DNA from: Rhizomys pruinosus
Taxonomy: Eukaryota; Chordata; Mammalia; Rodentia; Spalacidae
NCBI GenBank assembly: GCA_009823505.1
Contig: VZQC01006589.1
Coordinates: 3,041,154 to 3,105,153, forward strand
DNA length: 64,000 nucleotides
Reading direction: 5' to 3'
Positions 44,391 through 54,139 of the stretch are shown here, piece by piece. The position numbers were made by a program, and so were the translations under genes. Under the pieces are notes generated by a model that was not told where the DNA came from, did not search any database, and saw only the letters and a program-made list of their open reading frames with translations. Numbering within the stretch: position 1 is the first letter of the stretch; the number at the start of each line of letters is the position of its first letter.

Positions 44391-45835
44391 AAATTTATTG
44401 AATTGTCATGTATTTCGTACAGAACATCTCGATCTTAATCACCTTTGTATCCCCTCCTCCACTGGTGCACTCTCACAGCCTGGCATTCGTACACTCATTT
44501 GTGTTAAAGCCTGTTGTGTCAAGTTAGTGTCCCTGGGAGCTCCTCGGTGCAAGTTCATCCACTGAGATCTAGTCTCCCTATCCAGAGTCCTTTGCTTTAA
44601 GGTCAGCAATTCCTCCCCCAACAGTAAACAGCTGCCAATATTTCTTCAGCTAAGACTGGGGTCTGCTGCCCATTTCCCCAGTTCCATGGGGATTTTTGTC
44701 TGCATGAGTTTGCCTGGATCTTGTGCATGCTGACACCATTGCTGTACGTTCATTTAAGTGGGATCCCAGGAGCTTGTAGGAGTCTAGTTCCATGTGGTCC
44801 TGAACCTCCTCCCTGGCCCCCTCTTCTGCAATGGTCCCTGAGCCTTGGAGGAGTGAAGCTGAATATAGGGGTCCTGTCCAATGACAGACACTCTGCAGAC
44901 CCCTAATCCCCACATTTTGGCCATTTGTAACCTTTTATGTTCCTGGCCTTCTGTGACATTGGAGAGCTTCATTAATGAGAGTCAAGAAATTCATCAATGC
45001 TGCGTGAGCCTTAGGTGTAGAGGTTGGATTGTAGATGTGCCACTTAGGCTTGGGCAATTCACAATGTCTGTGGGTGACTGGTTGTGGTACTCTGTAATAG
45101 TCTCCATCTGGTGCAAAAGAAGCTTCTTTGATAGGTGCTGACTGGGATACTGGACTGTAAATATAAGGATACATATTTTGCACGTAGTAAGAAATTATAT
45201 TAGTCTAGGGATGTGACAGCCTTGGGGTTTTCTCTATGCTCTATGACCTCTCCAGCCATGTGTATCTGGCTATGTTTACAGTACCACACATGAGTTTCCT
45301 CCCACTGAGTGGGCTTTCAATCCAATTAGGTAACCTTTGGTTTCCCCCAAGATAAAAGTGACATTACTGCACCAATGTCATATGCCATGCCGGATATCCA
45401 TGTGCACATTTGGTCTTGACGTTGGTGTGGGACCATGATTGATTTCTCCCTTAGCAGCTTGCACAGTGCTTTCCAGAGAGCTGGGCCTTCAGGGGAGGAG
45501 CCTTCCAGGTCAGTTCCAGCTCCACTGCTCCAAACCCAGTCTCTGAAGTATGGCCTGTATTCAGCATTAGAGTCTTACCTTCAAGTTCTAGGAGGCAATC
45601 AAGGGCTGTGGCAACAGGCTGTGTCATTTTGGGAGTCTCTTGGACTACCCTGGCCTACAACTTGAAGGGAAGTTTCTCCTGTCTGGCACTGCCTCTCGTT
45701 AGATAGCCTTAAGCTATGTACATGGACTCATGTAGAGATAGTGTATGTGTAATTTGTTATTAGGTTGTTAGATTAATATGATTCTTTCTGATTTTTTATA
45801 CTAGCTAGGCATTATTTATCTCTCCTCTCTCCCTC
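44391..45835 (-). mobile_element. Rodent LINE-1 long 3' region, uninverted
   Basis: It starts 'aatttattgaattgtcatgt' (3' end in minus orientation) and continues through 'ccctgagccttggaggagtg', 'gtcttaccttcaagttctag' and 'tgtctggcactgcctctcgt'. It is collinear throughout and serves as the reference that reveals the inversion at 33609-35250. Non-coding. Confidence 0.75.
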
Positions 45836-46150
45836 TCCCTGTCTAACCCTCCTTCCATGCCTTCCCCATATCCCCTATTTCTCCTGTGATAATACCAGTC
45901 TCCTATGGTCCCACTTCTCTTGAGCACCTTCTTTCTCTGTATCCCCAAATTTCCTTGTATAAACCTTGCTCTCCCCTCACATTTAAATAGCCCCCATTTT
46001 ATCCATTTCTCCCATAGTAACACCTATCCCCTACTAGTCTTCTTATAGGAAGGTTATTTTGAGGAGGACTTTAGTGTTTGTGAAGATGGTCTGATCTGGC
46101 TTTCACATTTCAGAGTCCCATGTTTACTCTAGTTCCCCTTTAAGCATTTG
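45836..46150. other. Pyrimidine-rich sequence, possibly LINE-1 continuation
   Basis: The C/T-rich run with 'tctcctctctccctctccct' may be a further part of the LINE-1. No gene. Confidence 0.4.
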
Positions 46151-46154
46151 AAAT

Positions 46155-46415
46155 AGGGACTGGGAGATGGCTCAGTCAGTAAAGTACTTGTCTTTGTAAG
46201 CACAAGGACAATGTTTCATCTCCAGAACCCATGTAAAACAAAGAAAAATGGGCCTAGTGGCTGTTAGGGGGATGCAGACATGTGCATCCTTGAGACTTGA
46301 TACGTAGCTAAAGAAACCGTTTCTCAAAAAGAAAAAGGTGGACAGTGCATGAGGAACAACCCCCAAGGTTCTCCTCTGCCTTGCATGTCACACACACACA
46401 CACACACACACACAG
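46155..46415 (+). repeat. B4-like SINE with (CA)n
   Basis: 'gggactgggagatggctcag' with 'tcagtaaagtacttgtcttt' gives the tRNA-derived head; the tail runs into a CA repeat at 46389-46414. Confidence 0.75.
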
Positions 46416-46935
46416 TTTAAGGTATTATAAACTTCTTAAATGCACTAAAGTTAAAACATGATTGTTATTCAATGACTTAAACATTAGTGAAGCTTTCTTT
46501 ATGGTGTTATACTGGAATAAATACCCAGATGTCTACAGAGGTTCCTTCCTATGAAACACTTCAAGTTGTTGAATTCAATATAGAAATGAATAATGGATGG
46601 CCTGGCTGGGAAGAAAGTAAATATTCAGAAGCCAAAAATAATGAAAAATTTCTAATGTAGAGGAAAAATTGAGCAATGAAGTCAGTCTTAGCCTGGGGTA
46701 TATCTGGATCTAACTGGGTCTTCACATGCCAGGACAGCAGACAAAGCCAGGGACCTGGACCTGGGGTACTGTCAGACTGGAGGCCCCAAATCAAGCTCAA
46801 CCCCCTTAATAGGTGAATTAGGATAATGTGTCCCATAGAAAGCAATGTCAGAAGTATTTCCTCTTTTGGGTCTTGAGTCTTGGTAGAAAGAGAAATGGAA
46901 AAGCAGCCTTCAGGAGTAAACCACAGTCTGACTAG

Positions 46936-46970
<35 letters not shown>

Positions 46971-47167
46971 AATCTATTAATCATCTCTCTAACCCAGACA
47001 TTTAGGACACAACAGAAGCAAATGGGCAGTGCCCAGGCAATTATCAGAAACAAACACAAATTGTCTATGAATGAATAAATTCTAAACAAAGATAAAATTC
47101 CAAAGAACATGAACTTATAGCCAAAGATGACAAAACACAGGAAGGAATGAGCCACTATGAGAAAAAT
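46416..47167. other. Intergenic sequence with an (ATCT)n microsatellite
   Basis: Unique-looking DNA. 46938-46970 holds about eight ATCT units. No gene. Confidence 0.6.
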
Positions 47168-47173
47168 AAGCAG

Positions 47174-47627
47174 AGACTGCAGCCCAGAGAGGGAACGTAC
47201 AGACTGCAGCCCAGAGAAGGACACGTACAGACTGCAGCCCAGAGAAGGACACGTACAGACTGCAGCCCAGAGAGGGAACGTACAGACTGCAGACCAGAGA
47301 AGGACACGTACAGACTGCAGCCCAGAGAGGGAACGTACAGACTGCAGCCCAGAGAAGGACACGTACAGACTGCAGCCCAGAGAAGGACACGTACAGACTG
47401 CAGCCCAGAGAAGGGCACGTACAGACTGCAGACCAGAGAAGGGCATGTACAGACTGCAGCCCAGAGAAGGACACGTACAGACTGCAGCCCAGATAGGGAA
47501 CGTTCAGACTGCAGACCAGAGAAGGGCACGTACAGACTGCAGCCCAGAGAAGGGCACTTACAGACTGCAGCCCAGAGAAGGGCACTTACAGACTGCAGCC
47601 CAGAGAAGGGCACTTACAGACTGCACA
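47174..47627 (+). repeat. 27/28-bp minisatellite, 16 units
   Basis: The unit 'cagactgcagcccagagaag' plus 'gacacgta' occurs 16 times, with 27-bp (ending ggaacgta or ggaacgtt) and 28-bp (ending gacacgta, ggcacgta, ggcatgta or ggcactta) forms, and agCcc/agAcc variation. The last three complete units all end ggcactta. The repeat is open in several frames on both strands because the unit lacks stops; these frames are not genes. Confidence 0.97.
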
Positions 47628-47696
47628 TATTAGGATGATCAGAAATAGAACATGAGTTTATCTGAAGACTCAAAGGAACAAGTCAAAAGTATGATT

Positions 47697-47810
47697 AAGA
47701 GTCAGCATGGTGGTATACCCCTGAAATCTTTTCAGTCAGGAGGCTGTGGTTGGAGGATTCCAGGTTTAAGGCCACCCTGGGTTATATAGCAAGATCCTGT
47801 TTTTAAGAAG
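47697..47810 (+). repeat. B1-like SINE, diverged
   Basis: 'gtcagcatggtggtataccc' to 'gggttatatagcaagatcct'. Confidence 0.7.
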
Positions 47811-47869
47811 CATGATTAAGAACAAGAGACTATCAAAATTGACAAGGCAGTTTTTAGAAGAAGGATCAT

Positions 47870-47965
47870 GGGGCAGGAGATGTAGCTCAGAGATTAGAGT
47901 ATGTGCCCATCACAGCAAAGATCATGGTTTGATCCCTGCCTGGCACATAACAAAAGCCCCGGATA
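47870..47965 (+). repeat. ID-type SINE
   Basis: 'gggcaggagatgtagctcag' with 'atggtttgatccctgcctgg': a tRNA-like head with A and B boxes and a short A-rich end. A relic SINE, not a tRNA gene, since no cloverleaf closes. Confidence 0.7.
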
Positions 47966-47997
47966 GAATTTCAAAATTAAAAATCCATCAATGAGAC

Positions 47998-48160
47998 CCG
48001 GGTGTGGTGGTTACACTTTTAATTCCAGCACTCAGGAGGCAAAGTCAGAGGCAGGTGGATCTCTGTGAGCTGGAGGCCGGCCTAGTCCACGGGGTGAGGT
48101 CCAGGCCAGCCAGGGCTGTATAATGAAACCCCGCTTAAGCAAAACAAAACAAAACAAAAA
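47998..48160 (+). repeat. B1 SINE, diverged
   Basis: 'cgggtgtggtggttacactt' to 'gaaaccccgcttaagcaaaa', with a CAAAA-rich tail. Confidence 0.88.
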
Positions 48161-48172
48161 CACAGTGATGGC

Positions 48173-48240
48173 TGGGCTAGGGAAGTGGCTCGTCAGTAAA
48201 GTGCTTCCTGTGCAAGCATGAAGACTTCAGGTGGAATCCC
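48173..48240 (+). repeat. B4/ID-like SINE head fragment
   Basis: 'gggctagggaagtggctcgt' with 'aaagtgcttcctgtgcaagc'; truncated at the hAT element. Confidence 0.65.
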
Positions 48241-48770
48241 TGTGGCCATATCTGTGGGAGAGTGATTGCTGATTGATGTAGGAGGGCCCAGCCCACTGTG
48301 AGTGCTGCGGTCCCTGGGCAGGTGGGGTTAAGCTGTTTAAGAAAGCTAGTTGAGGGGGCCTAGAGAGATGGCTCAGCTAAGAACAGTTGCTGTTCTTCCA
48401 AAGGACCAGGGTTTGACTCCTAGCCCCCACATGGTGGCTAACAACTGCCTGTAACTAATTCCAGTTCCAGGGGATCCAACGCCTTCTTCTGACACTGCAT
48501 GCACTTATTGCTCTTACATACATGCAGGCAAAACATCCACATTAAATTAAAAAAATATTAAAATAAAAATAATTAAAAAGAGAAAGGTAGCGGAGGAAGT
48601 CAGTAAGTAGCACTCCTCCTTGGTTGTGCTCTCAGTTCCTGCCTTGAGTTCCTGCTCCGACTTCCCTTGATGATGGACTGACCATAAGCTGTAAGCAAAA
48701 ATAAACCCTTCACTCCTCAAGTTGCTTTTGGCCATGGAGTTTATCATAGCAACAGAAACTAATACAAATA
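48241..48770 (+). mobile_element. hAT-type nonautonomous element (URR1-like), split by a B2
   Basis: 'attgatgtaggagggcccag', 'ccctgggcaggtggggttaa' and 'taagaaagctagttgag' on the left; 'gtaagtagcactcctccttg', 'ataaacccttcactcctcaa' and 'gttgcttttggccatggagt' on the right. Confidence 0.75.
48355..48580 (+). repeat. B2 SINE inserted in the hAT element
   Basis: An older B2 ('gggggcctagagagatggct' to 'catgcaggcaaaacatccac') with flanks 'agaaagctagttgag' (48340-48354) and 'agaaaggtagcggag' (48581-48595), a target-site duplication with three differences. Confidence 0.9.
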
Positions 48771-48797
48771 TTAAACTTGAACTTGAAATGTCAAGCT

Positions 48798-48945
48798 TTT
48801 TTTTTTGTTGGTAGGGGGCACAACAGGGTCTCCTTGTAGCCTCAGATGGCCTGGAACTCACTATGTAGATGAGGCTGGTCTTGAGCTCACAAAGATCCTC
48901 CTGCCTCTGCCTTCCCAGTGCTGGGCATCACCATGCCCAGCTTGA
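48798..48945 (-). repeat. B1 SINE
   Basis: 'caacagggtctccttgtagc' to 'gggcatcaccatgcccagct' in reverse orientation. Confidence 0.9.
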
Positions 48946-49011
48946 ATAGTCAGCCGGGGATACAGGGGGACCCTGTCTGGAAAAGACCAAAAAAAAAAAG
49001 GAATAGCCAGC

Positions 49012-49225
49012 TTTAAAAACTATTTTATGTGTATGAGTGTTATGCCTGCATGTATATAAGTGCACCTGTGTGCTGCAATGCCAGTGGAAGCCAGAAGAGG
49101 GTGTCATAGCCCCTGGAACTGGAGTTAGGACTGGTTGTTAGCCTCCAAGGCATGGCTGAACCCAGGTCCTATCCCATGCAAGAGCAGTCAATGCTCTTAA
49201 TTGCTGAGCTGTCTCTCAAACCCTT
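49012..49225 (-). repeat. B2/B3-type SINE, diverged
   Basis: 'tatgagtgttatgcctgcat' to 'attgctgagctgtctctcaa' in reverse orientation. Flanking 'gaatagccagcttta' on the left and 'gaatagtcagcttta' on the right form a one-mismatch target-site duplication. Confidence 0.92.
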
Positions 49226-49272
49226 GAATAGTCAGCTTTATAGTCAGAGAGAGACAAAGGTTCCCAGAGGCT

Positions 49273-49319
<47 letters not shown>
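49273..49319 (+). repeat. (TG)n microsatellite
   Basis: An uninterrupted run of about 23 TG units, 950 bp upstream of the ITGA9 start codon. Confidence 0.97.
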
Positions 49320-49669
49320 TGCCGGTTGGATGTCTATATAATTTGTTTTGCAAGATGAACAGGGTAAGGTGGGGATGGTCTCACGACCAGAAAGTGGTAA
49401 AGACATAAACTTTGTTTTCGGCACACATGTATGCACACACGTGACTGGACCCCCAACACCTAATCAACCGGTCTGGAGTGGGACCTGAGAACTATATGTA
49501 CAAGTTCCCAGGTCAGATAGAGGTTGCAGTTAAAAGCACAGATATATAAGGAGACCAGGATATATGGGGTGGGGGTCTGCTTCTGTTCGCTTCCACAGAT
49601 TATCACTAGCACTCTTCACTGAGCGCTTGTCTCAACATGAAGAGCTTTCGGGTGGGTAGGACCAGAACA

Positions 49670-50680
49670 CAGCTACATCCTTCCCGTGGGGTGGGCTTTG
49701 GTCCTTAGAGTGAAAGTGAGACTGAGAGGGGAAGACAAAGGGAGAGAGACCCGGCCGGCCAGGCCAGCAGAGCAGGGAGTGGTGGGGAGGAGCAGAAGAA
49801 GGGAACCGCGGAGGGGTCGGGCGCATCTGCAGCACTGCGGGGAGGTGGGGCAGCCCAGGCTGCTGGGTCCGGGACCAGGACTCGGACCGAGTCCAGGCGG
49901 TGCTCCTAGGCGCGGGGTCCAGCAGGGGGCGCTGCCGGCCCGTCGCTGCCCGGCCGCCCGGGCCGCCCACCCGGCGGGCGCGCCTCTCGCAGTCCAGCGC
50001 CGCCCGGGCCGGGGACCCACTCTCTTCCCAAGCGCGCAGTCTTCTCCGCGGGGATCCAGAGGACGCGGTGGCTCGCGGCCGCCCCTGGCCTCGCTGCTGC
50101 TGGCGCTGCGGCCCCTCGGCCCGTCCCGGGGAACCCGCGCGGCTCCCGCACCCCGCGGGGCTCGGAGCGCACAGCTCCGGCTCTGGGCAGCAGCTCCGGG
50201 CAGCGTCGCGGCCGCGGGCGCCCCAAGCGCGGGGCAGGGCTCAGGGCGGCGGTCGGCTGGGGATGGGCGCCGGGGGGCTGCGCGCGCTGCTGCTGGCGCT
50301 GATGGCCGCGGGGGTCCCCGCCGACGCCTACAACCTGGACACGCAGCGCCCCGTGCGCTTCCAGGGCCCCGCGGGCTCCTTCTTCGGCTACGCGGTGCTG
50401 GAGCACTTCCACGACAACACGCGCTGGTGAGTGTCTCCTCCGCGTCCGGACCCCCGCCCGGCCACCCCGCAGTTCCCGGCCCGGCCGCCGCCTTTCCGGC
50501 CTCTTCCACGCCGCCTCCCTCCCTAGGGCCCGATTTAAATGTCTGGCGGCCCCGCTGACATCCTGAGGCCCAGGGGCCGGCTGCTTCCCGGGGGTCCCTG
50601 TCCGGCGCGTGCCTGCGCGCGGGGGGCCAGCCTCGGGGGGCAGCCCGGAGCAGCTTCGCTCTCTCTCTCTCCGCTGCAGA
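49670..50680 (+). promoter_or_regulatory. ITGA9: CpG island and promoter region of ITGA9
   Basis: GC content rises sharply from about 49740 and CpG becomes frequent (for example 'cgccgcccgggccggggacc', 'gggcagcgtcgcggccgcgg'), in contrast to the CpG-poor flanks. The island spans the first ITGA9 exon and its 5'UTR. I see no well-placed TATA box; the 'gatatataagg' at about 49541 is outside the island and 720 bp from the ATG. The transcription start cannot be fixed from sequence alone. GGGGCGG-like Sp1 motifs are plentiful. Confidence 0.85.
50263..50426 (+). CDS. ITGA9: Integrin alpha-9, exon 1 (signal peptide and start of beta-propeller)
   Basis: The ATG at 50263 (gctgggg-ATG-G: G at -3 and +4, a strong Kozak context) starts MGAGGLRALLLALMAAGVPA, a typical signal peptide with a leucine/alanine core, cleaved probably after DA at residues 21-22. 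The mature chain begins YNLDTQRPVRFQGPAG, followed by SFFGYAVLEHFHDNTRW, the first blade of the seven-bladed FG-GAP propeller. This is the alpha-9 sequence; the alpha-4 paralogue differs here. Exon 1 ends in phase 2 at 50426, the Trp-55 codon being completed by exon 2, and a GTGAGT donor starts at 50427. Integrin alpha-9 pairs with beta-1 at the cell surface and binds tenascin-C, osteopontin, VCAM-1 and the fibronectin EDA domain, with roles in lymphatic valve formation. The leader is a few residues shorter than the human one as I remember it. The frame is open upstream to about 49900 but without an ATG. Confidence 0.96.
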
Positions 50681-51495
50681 GTTACTTGGCTGCGGTTGGC
50701 TGGACCAGTGCCCCGGATCCCACAGGCACCCGGGAGGAGACCGGGCAGCCCCAGGGGGACCGCTCCAGGTCCCTCCAGCGCAGCTGCATGGTGCAAACAG
50801 AGAAATGAGTGGGCTCTGGGGGAGTGGAGAGCTTCACGAGAGGTACCAGGGGCCTCCACACAGCCCTGTGCAGTTGCTCAGAGGAGAGGATCCCAGATAA
50901 AGGAGTAGTGGCAGGGAAGAACATTCCCCCCAACTCCCACGCCCCAGGCACAGTGTCTGTGGCCCGTGGGCAGTCTGGGCTTCATCTCTCATGTGCTACC
51001 CCAACCTAGAGACAGGCCTTAGAAGGATGTTAAGGTGTCTAGATGCTAACTGAGAGAGGTGTGTGTTTGAAGAAAGGAAGACAGTTTCTCCTTCATTAAG
51101 CATCATTCTCTAATTGACGCCGCGCTTTGTCACCTGCCCCGTCCGAGTGCTTAGAGGACTGGTACCCTCTTGGACTGTTCCCTTTGAATGAAACAGCTGC
51201 ACCACGCCCACCGTTTCATGGCAGCTAGAGTTGGGTTGGCAGTAGTTCCCCAAGTCCCTTTTAGGTCCTGTGTTACTGTGGGCCCAGATGACAGCTGAGT
51301 CCTGGGTTGATCGTCCCGCCCAGTGTTCAAAATGAACCTCCTTATTAAGAGGCGGCAAGCTGATAAGCGAATGAAATGCACCGGAATCTGCTGGGAAATG
51401 GATAGATGCTGAGGAAAAGTGGCTTATGGAGGGAGGCCCTGAAGCCCTTTGAGAGAAGGGAACTCTGTGACCAGCCAGTTCATTAACAATTATGT
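50681..51495. other. Intron 1 sequence, no repeat recognised
   Basis: Unique-looking intronic DNA next to the CpG island. First-intron sequence near a promoter could hold enhancers, but none can be pointed to. Confidence 0.5.
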
Positions 51496-51498
51496 ATT

Positions 51499-51648
51499 TG
51501 CCGGGCGTGGTGGCGCATGCCTTTAATCCTAGCACTTGGGAGGCAGAGGCAGGCGGATCTTTGTGAGTTCAAGCCCAGCCTGGTCTACAGTGAGTTCCAG
51601 GACAGCTGGAGCTACAGGGAGACCCTGTCTCTAAAAGACAAAAAAATT
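51499..51648 (+). repeat. B1 SINE, near-consensus
   Basis: 'gccgggcgtggtggcgcatg' to 'gagaccctgtctctaaaaga' with an A-rich tail. Confidence 0.96.
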
Positions 51649-52565
51649 AAGAGAGCACCTTCCGGGAGAACCAGTTTTCGAAGACTTGCTGCAGCTTGGC
51701 TCCAGTTACACGTCCCTCCATATCCCTTGATACCAGTAGTTGATTGAAGAGCAGACTGTACTTTGGTCCTGCACCTGGCCAGTCTTCTCTTCTCAAACAT
51801 AGCAGGCCCAAAATATTTCTATATTCTCCAGATCTGCAGTAGGCTTCCAGTTTGGTGCAGAATGTGGTCTGGGTAAAAGCGGTGGAGAATGTATGTATCT
51901 CAGAGTCCCAAGCTGGGTTGGCAGACCATGTGACCTTGACAATGAGCATGTAGGAAGAGCTATCAAAAAATAGAAGGGCTTCTCAGGGTTGGCAGTTGTG
52001 AGGGAAGGACAGGTGGAAGGATCTATGTGCGATCTGCCAGCTGCCACTGGCCCGTGTGCCCTGCCAGCTGCCACTGGCCCGTGTGCCCTGCAGCAGGTCT
52101 GTGGCTCCAGGGAAATCTTCTGGGCTCCTTTCACTCAGATTTCGATGGACACGCCTTCCCCAGATGGGAGAGGGTAGAGAGTCAGGAGCAGACCTGACAG
52201 AGGAGGTGTTCAGCATGCTTTGATTCTGAAAGATGTGGGTAGTCTGTGCAGGAGAAGATAGTTTGGCTTGACACTCAGCACCACGGGCTATACTACAGGG
52301 AAGAACTGGTGGTGATGTTGGGGCTGGACCTTGTCAGAAAGTGGCTGGACATCGCAGGGTCCTTGGGAGTGCCACTGCTGAACTGCTGGTTTCAGAAGTG
52401 CCTCCTGTCCAGCCGCTGTCTGTTGGAGTGTGTGTCCCTGCAGCTTTGCGGGCCCTCTAAGCTCTCCTGTGAAATCTCTTGGTAGTAGATGGCTCTCCAT
52501 ATTGCTTTAATTTTTTTCTTACTTTTTATCTCTTCTTGATTTCTTTTCTCTTGATGCTCTAAAGA
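51649..52565. other. Intron sequence with a tandem 27-bp duplication
   Basis: Unique-looking DNA. 52034-52060 ('ctgccagctgccactggccc' plus 'gtgtgcc') is repeated exactly at 52061-52087. Confidence 0.65.
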
Positions 52566-52569
52566 AAAT

Positions 52570-52712
52570 ACTTTCACTGGGTGTGGTGGAGCCTCGAATT
52601 GCAGCACTCGGGAGGGAGAGACAGGTGGATGTCTGAGATAGAGGCCAGCCTGGTCTACATAGTAAGTTCCAGGCCAGCTGAGGTTACAAGGAGACCCTAT
52701 CCCAGAAAGAAA
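52570..52712 (+). repeat. B1 SINE, diverged
   Basis: 'cactgggtgtggtggagcct' to 'agaccctatcccagaaagaa'. The phrase 'gaaaatactttc' occurs on both sides (52563 and 52709), a clear target-site duplication. Confidence 0.92.
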
Positions 52713-52996
52713 ATACTTTCCTCCCCACCCATTTTCTTTCTTTCCCTCTTCTATCCCCTATTTTGTTTGTTTGTTTGTTTGTTTGTCTATCTGTCTTGGC
52801 TCTTGAATGCAGCTTCTTCTGATTGTGGTACCCAGCCAGGGTGCTGGGGACTTTGTAGCACAGGAGATTTCCAACATTTCCTCTCTTCCTTTTCTCTAGA
52901 ACTACACCAACATGAGGCTAACAAAACTTAAGACAAGACTTCTCACTTGTAGAAGCTCCTACCAAGGCCCCATGTTGAATTTTATTCCTCTAATTT
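52713..52996. other. Intron sequence with (TTTG)n
   Basis: A TTTG repeat at 52763-52787; otherwise unique-looking. Confidence 0.6.
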
Positions 52997-52999
52997 CTT

Positions 53000-53251
53000 T
53001 CTTTTTTTTTAATTTTTTAATTAATTTTATTTATTTCTGTATGTGTATGAATGTCTGCATGCAAGTCTGTGCACCCGTGTCGTGCAATGCCGCGGAGGTC
53101 AGAAGAGGGTCTCGGATTCCCCTGGAACTGGAGTTCTCCTGGAAGTGGAGTTTCAGATGGTTCTCAGCCGCCATGTGGGTGCTGGGGATCGAACCTGGGT
53201 CCTCTGCAAGAGCGGTCGGTGCTCTTAACCGGTAGGCCATCTCTCCAGCCC
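53000..53251 (-). repeat. B2 SINE with target-site duplication
   Basis: A reverse-oriented full B2 with the extra 'ggagttctcctggaa' segment. ATTCCTCTAATTTCTT flanks it on both sides (about 52984-52999 and 53254-53269). Confidence 0.96.
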
Positions 53252-53269
53252 CTATTCCTCTAATTTCTT

Positions 53270-53825
53270 AAAGGTGTTCACTCTAAATGTGTAAGATTCC
53301 AGCCTTGTGAAATATGCATCTACCCTAAGCCTCTGCCTTAACTTTCAACTCTGAGGTTGGTTGACTGACTTAGTGACTAATTACAGGTCTCTTAGTTACT
53401 AGGCAGCCCCTGAACTTGTTGTCTTCTAGGATCATTAGATTGTTTCCAGTTGTTTATAATTGTAGTAGCATATGTAAACATCCTCACAACTAAATACTGT
53501 GGACATTCTTAATTATTTCCTTCCTGTATCCCCAGGGCTGAGAACTACTGGGTCAGTGAGGATGACAGTTTTATGGCATTCTATATTGTATTAGTAAAGA
53601 GGCAGCAAAGTGTGGGCTTTATGGAAACACAGAAGTTATTCAGGACCTGAGCTTGATAGCTGCTTATCCAAAGGCTGTTCTGGCACGGAGAGACTGCATA
53701 GAGTGACTTGAAAAGATGAGAGAGTAGGTGAAGAAGATGAGTGGTTTATACATGGAGAGTAACATTGACATCTAGATAGGAAAAGATGACTGTTAACTCG
53801 CATCGTCTCTTCTAGCTCTCTTCTG
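53270..53825. other. Intron sequence with an old LINE-1-like patch
   Basis: 53440-53570 ('agattgtttccagttgttta', 'tagtagcatatgtaaacatc') resembles an old LINE-1 3' end in reverse orientation. The rest is unique-looking. Confidence 0.45.
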
Positions 53826-53830
53826 GAAGG

Positions 53831-53835
53831 TTTTG

Positions 53836-53866
<31 letters not shown>

Positions 53867-54010
53867 GTCTTTTTGAGACAGGGTCTCCCTGTAGCCCCAG
53901 CTGGCCTGGAACTCACTAGGTAGACTAGTCTGGCCTTGAACTCATAGAGATCTGCCTGCCTCTACTTCTAGAGTGCTGGGTTTAAAGGCATGTGCCACCA
54001 TGCCTGGCCC
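53831..54010 (-). repeat. B1 SINE with (TTTTG)n tail
   Basis: Six TTTTG units, 'gtctttttgagacagggtct' to 'aaaggcatgtgccaccatgc' in reverse orientation. Confidence 0.95.
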
Positions 54011-54093
54011 AAGAAATATTCTTTAGTTCATTGGTTATTATGTGCTTTAAGACATTCATTGCATGCTAATTAATCATTTGTTTTACAGGTGGA

Positions 54094-54096
<3 letters not shown>

Positions 54097-54137
<41 letters not shown>
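54097..54137 (+). repeat. (GT)n microsatellite
   Basis: About 20 uninterrupted GT units. Confidence 0.96.

Positions 54138-54139
<2 letters not shown>

Noticed and set aside
33609..45835. Endogenous retrovirus or LTR pair (33.6-35.2 kb and 44.4-45.8 kb share long similarity)
   Set aside because: One copy contains an inversion, neither has LTR boundaries, a primer-binding site or retroviral coding sequence between them, and other fragments of the same sequence occur at 7045 and 39380. LINE-1 3' sequence explains this better.
47115..47638. Four overlapping frames of 150-167 codons around 47.1-47.6 kb
   Set aside because: They are translations of the 27/28-bp minisatellite in different frames and on different strands.
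47870..47965. tRNA gene
   Set aside because: Only A- and B-box similarity of an ID/B2-type SINE; no complete cloverleaf, and an A-rich tail follows.
40297..49600. A further gene between GOLGA4 and ITGA9 (a poorly conserved transcript is annotated there in human)
   Set aside because: No exon with splice sites or protein similarity could be recognised in the interval.
49673..50859. Long open frames on both strands in the CpG island (up to 317 codons)
   Set aside because: High GC content removes stop codons. Only the frame containing the integrin alpha-9 leader matches a known protein and ends at a splice donor.
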